A model generated the notes under the pieces. It was not told the DNA's origin. It was given only the letters and a program-made list of their open reading frames with translations, and ran no database searches. A stretch of DNA of 64,000 nt. It comes from Telluria beijingensis (GTDB taxonomy: Bacteria > Pseudomonadota > Gammaproteobacteria > Burkholderiales > Burkholderiaceae_D). Location of the stretch: contig NZ_CP132480.1 in NCBI RefSeq assembly GCF_030770395.1, forward strand, positions 474,153 through 538,152, written 5' to 3'. A program made the translations under genes and the position numbers. This document shows, one piece after another, positions 26,698 through 36,106 of this stretch (positions are counted from its first letter, which is position 1; each line of letters opens with the position of its first letter).

Positions 26698-26910
26698 ATG
26701 GCACGGAACAATTTTTCGTACGAAAAGCGGCAGCGGGAACTCGAAAAGAAGCGCAAGGCCGAAGAAAAAGCCAAGCGCAAGCTGGAAGCGAAGAACGCAC
26801 CGGCGGCGGATGGCGAGGCCGGGCAGCCCGATGGCGACGCGGATGACGAAGAAGAGGGCGCCGCGGAAGGCGATGCGCGCTCCGCCGCGGCGCCGTCGAA
26901 CCTGGCCTGA
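26698..26910 (+). CDS. Small lysine/glutamate-rich conserved protein
   Basis: The 70-aa protein starts MARNNFSYEKRQRELEKKRK, forms an obvious charged helix to about residue 35, then an acidic, low-complexity tail. Proteins with this MARNNFSYEKRQRE opening are widespread in betaproteobacteria without assigned function. GAGG lies five bases before the ATG. Composition suggests RNA- or ribosome-associated or disordered behaviour, which is only a guess. Confidence 0.75.
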   Translation: MARNNFSYEKRQRELEKKRKAEEKAKRKLEAKNAPAADGEAGQPDGDADDEEEGAAEGDARSAAAPSNLA

Positions 26911-27079
26911 GGCGGCCAGCCGGCAAAAGGATTGCGCGCGTGCTCCGTCGAAGCGTCGATGGAGCCCCTGGCGCATGATGGAACTATAAGCATCCACGAC
27001 AGTTTGAGCTATTTGAATGCGACAAACTGTTGGTTGGCCGGTGTGGATGGCGGTATGGCGCGATGAAACGCATGCTGCC

Positions 27080-27157
27080 AACCGTCGGCTCCGCTTGCGT
27101 GCGGGATGATCTTGCTGCCAACCATCACCGCGTGGACGGGGAACTCGTCCACCCTAC
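27080..27157. repeat. REP-doublet-like dispersed repeat, copy 2 (half element)
   Basis: CGGCTCCG, GGATGATCTTGCTGC and ATCACCGCG occur in the same order as in the 9,976-10,087 element. It ends with a GTGGACG...CGTCCAC hairpin and CCCTAC. The left inverted end seen in copy 1 is not recognisable here. Confidence 0.6.
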
Positions 27158-27171
27158 GCGACATTCGGCAA

Positions 27172-28131
27172 TCACGTCAAATCGCGCTGCCCGAACAAGC
27201 GTATCCTGGCCAGCACCTGCCCATGATCCGACGCCTCGGGCAGCGCCAGGTTGAGGTGGTCGTTCAGGTACACCACATCGACCACCTCGCCGATCGCCTG
27301 CGGCAGCGCCGGATTGAATTCGGGCGACACCAGGATGTGGTCGATGGTCGAGTGGCGCGTATCGTGCAGGATCGAGAAGCCCACATGGCGCTGGTGGTCG
27401 AGGCGTCGCTGCACCTGGCTGGCGTCGTACATGCGCTCGCCCACCGGCGTGCCTTCGCCCAGCACGATCTCGGTGGTGACCGAATCGGCCACGTCATTGA
27501 AGTCGCCCAGCACGATGCGCGGGCGGCCGTTGGCATGGGCCATATCGGTCAGCAGCACGCGCAGGGCGGTGGCTTCGGTGCCGCGCCGGATCAACGAGCG
27601 CAGGCAGGCCAGCGCATACAGGTGCGGATCGGCGCCGCTGTCGCCCGAGCGGTAATCGGGCCGGCGCGACTTGAGATGGACCACGATCACGTCGATCACC
27701 ACCCCCGACGCCGCGACCACGCCCGCATGCAGGGGCGCGCGGGTAAACCGGTCAGGGTCGCGGCTGCCGGGCGGCATCGCCACATTACTCGGGAACATGG
27801 ACAGCTGCGAGCCGGGCTCGGCCAGCGGCAGGCGCGATACCAGGGCCACGCTCGGGGTCAGGCGCGGAGCATGCGGGTCGGGGTCGAAGCCGATGTGGTG
27901 GGCATCGCGGTAGCGCCGGCTGCGCCGCAGCACTTCCTTCAGCACGCTTTGCGAGAAAATCTCCTGGAAGCCGATCACATCGGCATTGATCAGGTCGAGC
28001 TGGTGCGCGGTCCAGTCCAGCTTGGCCTCGTACTCCGCAGCCGTGGTGGGCGCGAGATTGTCGTACAGGCGGGCGCCGGGCGGGGCCAGGTTGAAAGTGT
28101 TGAAGGTGGCAAACCGAAGTTCTTCCTGCAT
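27172..28131 (-). CDS. Endonuclease/exonuclease/phosphatase-fold protein
   Basis: This is a 319-aa metal-dependent phosphodiesterase-fold protein. FATFNTFNLA at the start, DVIGFQEIF (Glu metal ligand), VIVVHLKSRRPD, RIVLGDFNDVADS (GDFN catalytic motif) and EASDHGQVLARI (SDH motif) are the family signatures in order. Substrates range from DNA to phosphoinositides and sphingomyelin, so the exact role is open. No signal peptide is visible. It is divergent from ybaK (38 bp). Confidence 0.85.
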   Translation of the reverse strand: MQEELRFATFNTFNLAPPGARLYDNLAPTTAAEYEAKLDWTAHQLDLINADVIGFQEIFSQSVLKEVLRRSRRYRDAHHIGFDPDPHAPRLTPSVALVSRLPLAEPGSQLSMFPSNVAMPPGSRDPDRFTRAPLHAGVVAASGVVIDVIVVHLKSRRPDYRSGDSGADPHLYALACLRSLIRRGTEATALRVLLTDMAHANGRPRIVLGDFNDVADSVTTEIVLGEGTPVGERMYDASQVQRRLDHQRHVGFSILHDTRHSTIDHILVSPEFNPALPQAIGEVVDVVYLNDHLNLALPEASDHGQVLARIRLFGQRDLT

Positions 28132-28169
28132 AATAGAAACCCCTATTGTTCGTCTTTAGCGTAACACGC

Positions 28170-28661
28170 ATGGCCAAGAAAGAGCACGTCTCCGAGACAC
28201 CCGCCACCCAATTCCTGCGCAAGCATGCCGTCGCTTTTTCCGAGCATCCTTATGAGTACGAAGAGCATGGCGGCACGGCAGTGTCCTCCAGCGCGCTCGG
28301 CGTGTCCGAACACGATGTGGTCAAGACCCTGGTGATGCAGGACGAGGCGGCCAAGCCGCTCATCGTGCTGATGCATGGAGACTGCAAGGTATCCACCAAG
28401 AACCTGGCGCGCGCCATCCCCTGCAAGTCGGTGGAACCCTGCAAGCCGGATGTGGCCCAGCGCCATTCGGGATACCTGGTCGGCGGCACGTCTCCCTTCG
28501 GCATCCGCAAGGCAATGCCGGTCTATGTTGAAGAGAGCATCCTGGCGCTCGACAAGATCTACATCAACGGCGGCCGCCGCGGCTACCTGGTCGGCATCGA
28601 TCCGAAGGTGCTGGTGGAGGTGCTGAAGGCGCGTCCGGTGCAGTGCGCCCTGGCCGAGTAG
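28170..28661 (+). CDS. ybaK: Cys-tRNA(Pro)/Cys-tRNA(Cys) deacylase YbaK
   Basis: The 163-aa protein hydrolyses misacylated prolyl-tRNA. It has the YbaK/EbsC pattern TPATQFLRKHAVAFSEHPYEY, then ALGVSEHDVVKTLVMQDE, the catalytic-lysine region STKNLARAIPCKSVEPC and GYLVGGTSPFGIRKAMPVYV, ending NGGRRGYLVGIDPKVL. Length is normal. The ATG at 28,170 is chosen although the ribosome site is weak. Confidence 0.92.
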   Translation: MAKKEHVSETPATQFLRKHAVAFSEHPYEYEEHGGTAVSSSALGVSEHDVVKTLVMQDEAAKPLIVLMHGDCKVSTKNLARAIPCKSVEPCKPDVAQRHSGYLVGGTSPFGIRKAMPVYVEESILALDKIYINGGRRGYLVGIDPKVLVEVLKARPVQCALAE

Positions 28662-28743
28662 CTTTCGCCATCGCCGGCCGATGGTGTATATTCACGACCG
28701 CTTTCCGGTAATGACAGAGGCCGGAGCCTACCCGAGAGACTAG

Positions 28744-29367
28744 ATGAACACCCTGATTGCCACCATCGCTGCCTACCTGATCGGCTCGATTTCCTTCGCG
28801 GTCGTGATGAGCCGCGCCTTCGGCCTGTCCGACCCGCGCACCTATGGCTCCAAGAACCCCGGCGCCACCAATGTGCTGCGCAGCGGCAGCAAGAAGGCGG
28901 CGATCGCCACCCTGGTCGGCGACGCCGCCAAGGGTTGGCTGGCGGTGTGGCTGGCGGTGCAGTTCGGTCCCGACTACGGCCTGGACGACACGGGCATCGC
29001 TCTGGTCGCGATCGCCGTCTTCATCGGCCACCTGTGGCCTGTGTTCTTCCGCTTCGTGGGCGGCAAGGGCGTGGCCACGGCGCTCGGCGTGCTGCTCGGC
29101 ATCAATCCCTGGCTCGGCCTGGCGACCCTGGCGACCTGGCTGATCATCGCCTATGCCTTTCGTTATTCTTCGCTGGCGGCGCTGGTTGCCTCGATCTTCG
29201 CGCCGTTCTATTACGGCCTGCTGTTCGGCGTCGATGCGATCCTGTTCGCCGTGTTCGTGATGAGCGCGCTGCTGCTGTGGCGTCACAGCAGCAATATCGG
29301 CAACCTGATCGCCGGCAAGGAATCGAAGATCGGCAGCAAGTCGGCCGGGGCCAAGAAGGCAAAGTAG
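28744..29367 (+). CDS. plsY: Acyl-phosphate:glycerol-3-phosphate acyltransferase
   Basis: The 207-aa integral membrane enzyme makes lysophosphatidic acid from acyl-phosphate and glycerol 3-phosphate. Diagnostic blocks are [33 protein letters not shown] (substrate-binding loop), [14 protein letters not shown] and [18 protein letters not shown]. Five or six helices are predicted by eye. GAGAG precedes the ATG. PlsY works with PlsX, which is not in the window. tsaD lies nearby, as in many proteobacteria. Confidence 0.94.
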   Translation: MNTLIATIAAYLIGSISFAVVMSRAFGLSDPRTYGSKNPGATNVLRSGSKKAAIATLVGDAAKGWLAVWLAVQFGPDYGLDDTGIALVAIAVFIGHLWPVFFRFVGGKGVATALGVLLGINPWLGLATLATWLIIAYAFRYSSLAALVASIFAPFYYGLLFGVDAILFAVFVMSALLLWRHSSNIGNLIAGKESKIGSKSAGAKKAK

Positions 29368-29456
29368 ACTGGCGCGCACCCGATTTCCGTCCAGGCGTTA
29401 CCATAGCGCCAAATAGCGGCACATCCGTGCCGCGCCGGACAGAAAGGTGGTGCGCC

Positions 29457-30119
29457 GTGAGCAAGCAACTCAGGATCGATTTTGTGTCGGACGTCTCGTG
29501 CCCATGGTGCGCGATCGGCCTGAAATCGCTGGAACAGGCCCTGTTGAAGGTCGGCGACGAAGTGCGCGTCGACCTGCATTTCCAGCCCTTCGAACTGAAC
29601 CCCGACATGGGCCCGGACGGCCAGGACATCGTCGAGCACGTGACCCAGAAATATGGCGCCACGGCCGAGCAGCAGGCGGCCAGCCGCGAGACGATCCGCG
29701 AGCGCGGCGCCGCGGTCGGCTTCACCTTCGACATGGAGCGGCGCGGCCGCATCTATAACACCTTCGACGCCCATCGCCTGCTGGCCTGGGCCGAAGACGA
29801 AGGCATGCAGCGCCAACTGAAGACCGCGCTGCTGGAAGCCTATTTCACCCGCTGCGAAGACCCGAGCAACCACGACGTGCTGCTGCGCACGGCCGAGAGC
29901 GTCGGCCTGGACCGCGAGCGAGCAAGCATCATCCTGGGTTCCAATGAATATGCCGACGACGTGCGCACGCGCGAGCAGTTCTTCCAGCGCGCCGGCGTCA
30001 AGTCGGTGCCGGCGATTATCATCAACCAGCGCCACCTGATCTCCGGCGGCCAGCCGCCGGAAGTGTTCGAACGCGCGCTGCGCGAGATTCCGGGGCTCGA
30101 ACCGGAAACCGCCGCCTAG
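29457..30119 (+). CDS. DsbA family (FrnE-like) oxidoreductase
   Basis: The 220-aa protein has a thioredoxin fold with SDVSCPWCAIG (CPWC redox motif near residue 14), then a helical insertion with FELNPDM and FDAHRLLAWAEDEG. VKSVPAIIINQRHLISGGQP holds the cis-proline loop. FrnE-like members are cytosolic thiol-disulfide or polyketide-associated oxidoreductases; no signal peptide is present. The start is GTG with GAAAGGTGG upstream. The last four bases overlap the convergent gene. Confidence 0.88.
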   Translation: MSKQLRIDFVSDVSCPWCAIGLKSLEQALLKVGDEVRVDLHFQPFELNPDMGPDGQDIVEHVTQKYGATAEQQAASRETIRERGAAVGFTFDMERRGRIYNTFDAHRLLAWAEDEGMQRQLKTALLEAYFTRCEDPSNHDVLLRTAESVGLDRERASIILGSNEYADDVRTREQFFQRAGVKSVPAIIINQRHLISGGQPPEVFERALREIPGLEPETAA

Positions 30120-30961
30120 TTCAGTTCCAGCACCACCGGCTGGTGGTCCGAGGCGGCCGTCTCGGACTGCACATCGAGCGCCGTCAAGCGCGGCGCCAGG
30201 TCGTCGGTGACGAAGAAATAGTCATAGCACTCGGGCCGCTCCGGCCACGGAAAGCCGTGCAGCCCGGTGGTCGGCGCGCGCGCCATGTCGCCATGCACCA
30301 CGCGCCAGGCATCGACCAGCGGCAGCGCGCCGGGTTCCGGCGCTGCCAATAGCGCCTGGTAATCCGGCGCCTCCGGCGCAAAATTGAAATCGCCGCACAG
30401 GATCGCCGAGCCGGGCCGGAAACCCAGCTGGAACGGCGCATCGAGGTTCGGATCGGGCTGGAACAGGCGCGAGCGGGCGCAGGCTTCGGCGTGCAGTGCA
30501 CGGATACGTTCGACCTGGGCCATGCGCTGCGGCGGCGAATAATATTCCAGATGGGTGGTCAGCAGGCGCAGCTTGCCGGCCGGCGCATCGATCACGGTTT
30601 CCAGCAGGCCGCGCGGCATGCCGGCGGGGTGCTCCGGATCGGCTGGCCAGGGCAGCAGGTGGCGGTGCACTTGCGAGATGCGGTACTTGGAGAGAATCAG
30701 GTTGCCGAACAGGCGCGGGACATTGTTCTTGTAGATTTCACTGGGGGCGTGCTCCATCGCATGGTAGCCGCCGAATGCGCCGCTGAGCTGCTTGAACTGG
30801 TTGGCGCTGGCGCTGCCCTCGAGCTCGGGGTGGTTGGCGGCCACCTCCTGCAGGCAGATCACATCGGGATTGAGCCGGCGCAGCACGTCGATGATCGCAT
30901 GGATGCGAATCCGACCGTCCTTGCCACAACCCCAATGAATGTTCCAGCTTACTACGCGCAT
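30116..30961 (-). CDS. Endonuclease/exonuclease/phosphatase-fold protein
   Basis: The 281-aa protein starts MRVVSWNIHWGCGKDGRI, with PDVICLQEVAANH (metal-binding Glu), LRLLTTHLEYYS, SAILCGDFNFAPEAPDY and the terminal AASDHQPVVLEL. These are the metal-dependent phosphodiesterase motifs of the family. It is distinct from the paralogue at 27,172. No secretion signal is visible. Substrate unknown; it may act on nucleic acid or phospho-lipid headgroups. Confidence 0.85.
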   Translation of the reverse strand: MRVVSWNIHWGCGKDGRIRIHAIIDVLRRLNPDVICLQEVAANHPELEGSASANQFKQLSGAFGGYHAMEHAPSEIYKNNVPRLFGNLILSKYRISQVHRHLLPWPADPEHPAGMPRGLLETVIDAPAGKLRLLTTHLEYYSPPQRMAQVERIRALHAEACARSRLFQPDPNLDAPFQLGFRPGSAILCGDFNFAPEAPDYQALLAAPEPGALPLVDAWRVVHGDMARAPTTGLHGFPWPERPECYDYFFVTDDLAPRLTALDVQSETAASDHQPVVLELN

Positions 30962-31082
30962 TGTTCACCTCCGTAAATCTTGATCGACGGATATTGCCAC
31001 CGTTTGGCGACAGACGGTCACACCGTAGGATCGATGTCAGGCTGGCAAGTTCAATGGCGAATTCAGGCGCTTTCCCTGTTTG

Positions 31083-32123
31083 TCAGGCAGCTTCCAACTC
31101 ATCCAGCGGCCAGCGCGGACGCACGGTGAACGCATAGTCGCGCTGGGCCAGGGCCGGATTGCGCTCGAGGCGCATGGCGCCAGCGAAGGCGATCATGGCG
31201 CCGTTGTCGGTGCAGAATTCCAGCTCTGGGTAATACACCTTGAACTTGCGCTTGGCGGCGGCCGCGTTGAGGGATTCACGCAATTGCTTGTTGGCGCCGA
31301 CGCCGCCCGCGATCACGAGACGCTTCAGTCCCGTGTGCTTCATTGCATTAACGCACTTGGCGGTGAGGACGTCGACAATCGCATCGACGAAACCGCGCGC
31401 GATATTCGCTTTATCTTGCTCGCAGATATTGGCGATGACTTTTTCTTCGTGGTTCTTGACCACGGTGAGAACGGCTGTCTTGAGGCCCGAGAAGCTGAAA
31501 TTGAAATCCTTGCTGTGCAACATTGGGCGCGGCAGGGTATAGGCGTTCGGATCGCCGAACTCCGCCAGGCGCGAGATCGCCGGCCCGCCCGGATAGCCCA
31601 GGCCCAGCAGCTTGGCCGACTTGTCGAAAGCTTCGCCGGCCGCGTCATCCACGGTCTCGCCCAGCAGCGTATAGCTGCCGACGCCGTCGACCCGCATCAG
31701 CTGGGTATGGCCGCCCGATACCAGCAGGGCGATGAAGGGAAATTCCGGCCGCTCCGAGGCAAGCAGGGGCGACAGCAAATGGCCTTCGAGGTGGTGCACG
31801 CCGAGCACGGGTTTATCCAGGGCAAGCGCCAGGCTGCAGGCGACCGAGGACCCGACCAGCAGCGCGCCAGCCAGGCCCGGGCCCTGCGTGTAGGCGATGG
31901 CATCGATGGTCGACGCGGGAATGTCGGCCCGCTTCAGGACTTCGTCCAGCAGCGGAATGGCGCGCCGGATATGGTCGCGCGAAGCGAGTTCCGGCACCAC
32001 GCCGCCATACTCCTCGTGCATGGCGACCTGCGAGTGCAGGGCGTGGGACAGCAGGCCGCGCTCGGTGTCATACAGAGCAAAGCCGGTTTCATCGCAGGAG
32101 GATTCGACGCCGAGAACGATCAT
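31083..32123 (-). CDS. tsaD: tRNA N6-adenosine threonylcarbamoyltransferase
   Basis: The 346-aa ASKHA-fold enzyme transfers threonylcarbamoyl to A37 of tRNA with TsaB/TsaE. It opens [19 protein letters not shown]. The metal ligands are in [11 protein letters not shown] (His-x3-His near residues 111-115). [35 protein letters not shown] and [16 protein letters not shown] complete the family set. It lies in the same chromosomal neighbourhood as rpsU-dnaG-rpoD, although three genes intervene. Confidence 0.96.
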   Translation of the reverse strand: MIVLGVESSCDETGFALYDTERGLLSHALHSQVAMHEEYGGVVPELASRDHIRRAIPLLDEVLKRADIPASTIDAIAYTQGPGLAGALLVGSSVACSLALALDKPVLGVHHLEGHLLSPLLASERPEFPFIALLVSGGHTQLMRVDGVGSYTLLGETVDDAAGEAFDKSAKLLGLGYPGGPAISRLAEFGDPNAYTLPRPMLHSKDFNFSFSGLKTAVLTVVKNHEEKVIANICEQDKANIARGFVDAIVDVLTAKCVNAMKHTGLKRLVIAGGVGANKQLRESLNAAAAKRKFKVYYPELEFCTDNGAMIAFAGAMRLERNPALAQRDYAFTVRPRWPLDELEAA

Positions 32124-32181
32124 GGAAGAAGCAGTGTGAATTGGGCAGAACCGTCGATTTTACCGTACGGTTCATTTGAAT

Positions 32182-33243
32182 TCACGGACGCTGCAATAAC
32201 TCCTTGTGCGCTTCGCGCAACATGGTCTCGGTCTCTTCCCAGCCGATGCAGCCATCGGTCACCGAGCAGCCATACTTCAATTGCGTCAAATCGGCGGGAA
32301 TCGCCTGGCTGCCGCTGACGATATTCGACTCGATCATCACGCCCACCAGCGATTTATTGCCATGGCGAATTTGCTGGATCACATCCGACATCACCAGCGG
32401 CTGCAGTTCCGGCTTCTTGTAGCTGTTCGCATGCGAGCAGTCGACCACCAGGTTGGCCGGCAATTTTGCCTTGGTCAGCGCCTGCTCGGCAATGGCCACC
32501 GACACCGAATCGTAGTTCGGCCGGCCGCCGCCGCCGCGCAGCACCACGTGGCCATAGGCATTGCCGCTGGTGCGCACGATCGAGACCGAGCCCTGGCCAT
32601 TGATGCCCAGGAAGGCATGCGGATTGGCCGACGACAGCACGGCATTGATCGCAATACTCACGTCGCCGTCGGTGCCGTTCTTGAAGCCGACCGGGGTCGA
32701 CAGGCCGGACGACATCTCGCGGTGGGTCTGCGATTCGGTGGTGCGCGCGCCGATGGCGGTCCAGGCGATCAGGTCGCCCAGGTATTGCGGAGAGATCGGG
32801 TCCAGCGCCTCGGTCGCGGTCGGCAAGCCCAGCTCGCAGACGTCGAGCAGGAAGCGGCGCGCGCGCTCCATGCCGACGTCGACGCGGAACGAGTCGTCCA
32901 TGAACGGATCGTTGATATATCCCTTCCAGCCGGTCGTGGTGCGCGGCTTCTCGAAATACACGCGCATCACGAGCACCATCGTCTCGCTCACTTCTTCCTG
33001 CAGCGCCTTGAGGCGGCGCGCATAGTCGAGGCCGGCTTCCGGATCGTGGATCGAGCAGGGGCCGACGACGACGAACAGGCGCTTGTCCTGGCGGTCGAGG
33101 ATATTGCGCAGCGTCTCGCGGCCATCCATCACGGTCGCATAGGCGCGCTCGCTCAGCGGCAGGGCCGCATGCAGTTCGACCGGCGTGGGCATGCGGGCGA
33201 ACGAGCTGACATTGGTATTTTCGATTTGGGGCGTACTGGTCAT
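32182..33243 (-). CDS. aroG: 3-deoxy-7-phosphoheptulonate synthase (class I)
   Basis: This 353-aa DAHP synthase joins PEP and erythrose 4-phosphate in the first step of aromatic amino-acid synthesis. Signature blocks are FVVVGPCSIHDPEAGLDYAR, VMRVYFEKPRTTTGWKG (PEP site), MSSGLSTPVGFKNGTDG, and VDCSHANSYK. Which aromatic amino acid inhibits it cannot be read by eye. The ATG at 33,243 gives the normal length. It is divergent from ybiB. Confidence 0.93.
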   Translation of the reverse strand: MTSTPQIENTNVSSFARMPTPVELHAALPLSERAYATVMDGRETLRNILDRQDKRLFVVVGPCSIHDPEAGLDYARRLKALQEEVSETMVLVMRVYFEKPRTTTGWKGYINDPFMDDSFRVDVGMERARRFLLDVCELGLPTATEALDPISPQYLGDLIAWTAIGARTTESQTHREMSSGLSTPVGFKNGTDGDVSIAINAVLSSANPHAFLGINGQGSVSIVRTSGNAYGHVVLRGGGGRPNYDSVSVAIAEQALTKAKLPANLVVDCSHANSYKKPELQPLVMSDVIQQIRHGNKSLVGVMIESNIVSGSQAIPADLTQLKYGCSVTDGCIGWEETETMLREAHKELLQRP

Positions 33244-33381
33244 GATACGGTCTGGTTCTTCTAGGGGATTGACCAGTGTAGACGGAAATTGCTGCACGCG
33301 CACATCCGATGCCCTAAAAACCATGATCCTCCCGGCGCGACGTGCTGCAGGCGCAGCGCGTTCCCGTGTATCCTTTTAGCC

Positions 33382-34368
33382 ATGACTACCGACACGAACG
33401 AGATCGAACGCTTTATTGCCGTCCCCTTCATCAAGGAAATCGGCCGCGGCGTCAAAGGTGCGCGCAGCATGTCGCGCGAGGACGCGCGCGCTCTATACGC
33501 CGCCATGCTGGAAGACCGGGTTTCGGATATCGAGCTGGGCGCCATCCTGCTCGCCATGCGCATCAAGGGCGAATCCGTGGAAGAGCTCAGCGGCTTCATG
33601 GATGCCGCGGCCGCCTCGTTCGCGCCGCTGCCCACGCCGCGCGGCGAATTCGCCCCGGTTTTGATCCCGACCTATAACGGCGCGCGCAAGCTGGCCAACC
33701 TGACGCCGCTCCTGGCCCTGCTGCTGGCGCGCGAGGGCGTGCCGGTCCTGGTGCACGGTGTGCGCAAGGACCCCGGCCGCGTCACCACCGCCGAGATCCT
33801 GCACGAACTCGGCCTGGCCGAAGCCGCCACCACGGCCGAGATGCAGAACGAGTTCGCCCACCTGCGTCCGGCCTTCATGCCGATCGAGCACCTGGCCCCG
33901 CAGTTGGCCCATATGCTGTCGCTGCGGCGGGTACTGGGAGTGCGCAATTCCACGCATACGCTGGTCAAGATCCTGCAGCCCTTCGACGGCCCGGCGCTGC
34001 GCCTGGTGTCCTACACCCATCCCGAGTACCTGGAAACGCTGGGCAGTTTCTTCGAGGGCGTCGACAGCGAGACCCAGGGCGATGCCTTCCTGATGCGCGG
34101 CACCGAGGGCGAGACCGTGGCCCATCCGCACCGCGCCCAGCGCATCGACTGGTTCCATGCCGGCCAGCGCGCCTTGCTGGTCGAGCGCGATGCGCCGACC
34201 GATGCGTTGTCCGAGGTGCCCGATGGCCGCGATGCGGCCACCACGGCCGCCTGGATCGGCGCCGCGCTGCGCGGCGAGGTGCCGGTGCCGGCCTCGATCG
34301 CGACCCAGGTCGCCTATTGCGTGGAAGTGTCGCGCAAGATCCGCGCGCGCAGCGAAACCGCCGTATAA
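33382..34368 (+). CDS. ybiB: DNA-binding protein YbiB (TrpD2-like)
   Basis: The 328-aa protein has the anthranilate phosphoribosyltransferase-like fold. It has FIKEIGRGVKGARSMSREDA, then LAMRIKGESVEELSGFMDAA, PTYNGARKLANLTPLLALLL (altered substrate loop) and RRVLGVRNSTHTLVKIL. The glycine-rich PRPP loop of TrpD is missing, which fits YbiB/TrpD2, a nucleic-acid-binding relative under SOS control in E. coli, rather than the tryptophan enzyme. No SOS box was recognised here. The ATG at 33,382 follows the family length. Confidence 0.85.
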   Translation: MTTDTNEIERFIAVPFIKEIGRGVKGARSMSREDARALYAAMLEDRVSDIELGAILLAMRIKGESVEELSGFMDAAAASFAPLPTPRGEFAPVLIPTYNGARKLANLTPLLALLLAREGVPVLVHGVRKDPGRVTTAEILHELGLAEAATTAEMQNEFAHLRPAFMPIEHLAPQLAHMLSLRRVLGVRNSTHTLVKILQPFDGPALRLVSYTHPEYLETLGSFFEGVDSETQGDAFLMRGTEGETVAHPHRAQRIDWFHAGQRALLVERDAPTDALSEVPDGRDAATTAAWIGAALRGEVPVPASIATQVAYCVEVSRKIRARSETAV

Positions 34369-34432
34369 GCTGACCCAGGCCTGCCGCTGCCTATACAATG
34401 GCGGGTTCGATTGACGGCAGGAAGCAGCGGGA

Positions 34433-35650
34433 ATGGCAAAACACTACGATGTAGCGGTGATCGGCGCGGGCGCGGCCGGGATGATGTGCGCGGCCGTGGC
34501 CGCCCAGCAGGGCAAGCACGTGGTGCTGGTCGACCATGCGGGCAAGCTGGCCGAGAAGATCCGTATCTCGGGCGGCGGCCGCTGCAATTTCACCAATATC
34601 AATGCCGGCCCGAATAACTACCTGTCGCAGAATCCGCACTTCTGCAAGAGCGCGCTGTCGCGCTACACGGCCCAGGATTTCCTGGCGCTGGTAAAGAAAT
34701 ACCGCATCGGCCACCATGAAAAGCACAAGGGCCAGCTGTTCTGCAACGACTCGGCCGAGCAGATCATCGCGATGCTGCGCGCCGAATGCGATGCTGGCGG
34801 CGTCGAGTGGCGCATGCCGTGCAAGGTGGCGGGCGTGGAGAAAATGGAAAGCGGTTTTTCCATAGACACGGATGGCGGTGAATTGCTGGTCGACAGCGTC
34901 GTGGTCGCCACTGGCGGGCTGTCGATCCCGAAGATCGGCGCGACCGACTTCGGCTACCGCATCGCGAAGCAGTTCGACCTGAAGCTGGTCGAGACCCGTC
35001 CCGGCCTGGTGCCGCTGACCTTCGACGGCCCCAGCTGGGAACCCTTCGTGCCGCTGGCCGGCATCGCGCTCGAGGTCGAAGTCAGTACCGGCAGCGGCAA
35101 AGGAAAGGGCGCCTTGCGCGGCCATTTCCGCGAAGATCTGTTATTTACTCACCGCGGCCTGTCGGGTCCGGCGATCCTGCAGATTTCGAGCTACTGGCAG
35201 CCGGGCACGCCGATCGTGCTCGACTTGCTGCCGGAGATGGATGTAGCAGACACCCTGATCGGCATGAAGAAGACCGAGAAAAAGCAGCTGGGCAATGTGC
35301 TGGCCCAATGGCTGCCGGCGCGCCTGGCCGATGGCTTGCTGGCAGCCACTGGCTTCGACCCGGCCGCGCGCCTGCCGGACATGGCCGATGCCAGATTGCG
35401 CAAGCTGGGTGACGCCATCAACCGCTGGGCCATCGTGCCGACCGGCTCGGAAGGGTATCGCAAGGCCGAGGTGACCCTCGGCGGCGTCGATACCAGGGAA
35501 TTGTCGCAGCAGACCATGATGGCCAATAAGGTGCCTGGCCTGTACTTTATTGGCGAGACGGTGGACGTCACCGGCTGGCTTGGCGGCTACAATTTCCAGT
35601 GGGCCTGGGCCTCGGGCGTGGCAGCCGGACTGGCGCTGGCGGCGGGCTGA
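34433..35650 (+). CDS. FAD-dependent oxidoreductase, YhiN/HI0933 family
   Basis: The 405-aa flavoprotein starts with the dinucleotide fold YDVAVIGAGAAGMMCAAVAA. ISGGGRCNFTNINAG is the family marker. VVVATGGLSIPKIGATDFGY and VTLGGVDTRELSQQTM follow, and the C-terminal FAD motif is GLYFIGETVDVTGWLGGYN. The family's substrate is unsettled. It lies between ybiB and rpsU on the same strand. Confidence 0.9.
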   Translation: MAKHYDVAVIGAGAAGMMCAAVAAQQGKHVVLVDHAGKLAEKIRISGGGRCNFTNINAGPNNYLSQNPHFCKSALSRYTAQDFLALVKKYRIGHHEKHKGQLFCNDSAEQIIAMLRAECDAGGVEWRMPCKVAGVEKMESGFSIDTDGGELLVDSVVVATGGLSIPKIGATDFGYRIAKQFDLKLVETRPGLVPLTFDGPSWEPFVPLAGIALEVEVSTGSGKGKGALRGHFREDLLFTHRGLSGPAILQISSYWQPGTPIVLDLLPEMDVADTLIGMKKTEKKQLGNVLAQWLPARLADGLLAATGFDPAARLPDMADARLRKLGDAINRWAIVPTGSEGYRKAEVTLGGVDTRELSQQTMMANKVPGLYFIGETVDVTGWLGGYNFQWAWASGVAAGLALAAG

Positions 35651-35690
35651 CATGGCCGTTGTGTCAATTGCGGCACACGGTGATTAACGC

Positions 35691-35719
35691 TTCCAATGAC
35701 GCGAAAATGGTGCTAGAAT
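35691..35719 (+). promoter_or_regulatory. Candidate promoter of rpsU
   Basis: TTCCAA and TAGAAT are spaced by 17 bases and lie about 40 bases before the rpsU start. The -35 match is partial. No Shine-Dalgarno is evident between it and the ATG, where the sequence is ATTTTTAC. Confidence 0.4.
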
Positions 35720-35755
35720 TTCGTTCTTCTCTAAATCCAACGGTTCAATTTTTAC

Positions 35756-35968
35756 ATGACCACTATCCGCCTTAAAGAAAACGAGCCGTTCGAAGTCGCA
35801 ATGCGTCGCTTCAAACGCACCATCGAAAAAACCGGTCTGCTGACTGAACTGCGCGCACGCGAGTTCTACGAAAAGCCAACCGCAGAGCGCAAGCGCAAGC
35901 TGGCAGCTGCCGTGAAGCGTCACTACAAGCGCATCCGCAGCCAGCAACTGCCGAAGAAACTGTACTAA
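35756..35968 (+). CDS. rpsU: 30S ribosomal protein S21
   Basis: The 70-aa basic protein [20 protein letters not shown] with TEKTGLL-like and [14 protein letters not shown] blocks is unmistakably S21. It helps the 30S subunit recognise mRNA. It is the first gene of the rpsU-yqeY-dnaG-rpoD order. No recognisable ribosome site precedes the start, as is known for S21 genes in some groups. A terminator-like hairpin follows, so distal genes must rely partly on readthrough or their own promoters. Confidence 0.97.
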   Translation: MTTIRLKENEPFEVAMRRFKRTIEKTGLLTELRAREFYEKPTAERKRKLAAAVKRHYKRIRSQQLPKKLY

Positions 35969-36036
35969 TCAGACAGTTCAGCCGGCCAAGACCCGGTGAC
36001 GGCCATGCCTGTCCCGGAGAGTCGCTGATGTCCGCA

Positions 36037-36068
36037 AACCCGCTTCGGTGTCGCCGCAGCGGGTTTTG
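36037..36068 (+). terminator. Hairpin after rpsU (attenuator-like)
   Basis: AACCCGCT paired with AGCGGGTT surrounds a 13-base loop, followed by TTGTC. It resembles the partial terminator found between rpsU and downstream genes in other proteobacteria and could lower expression of the distal genes. Confidence 0.7.
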
Positions 36069-36106
36069 TCATTTGTACCCGATACCAATCTGAATACGGA
36101 GATTCC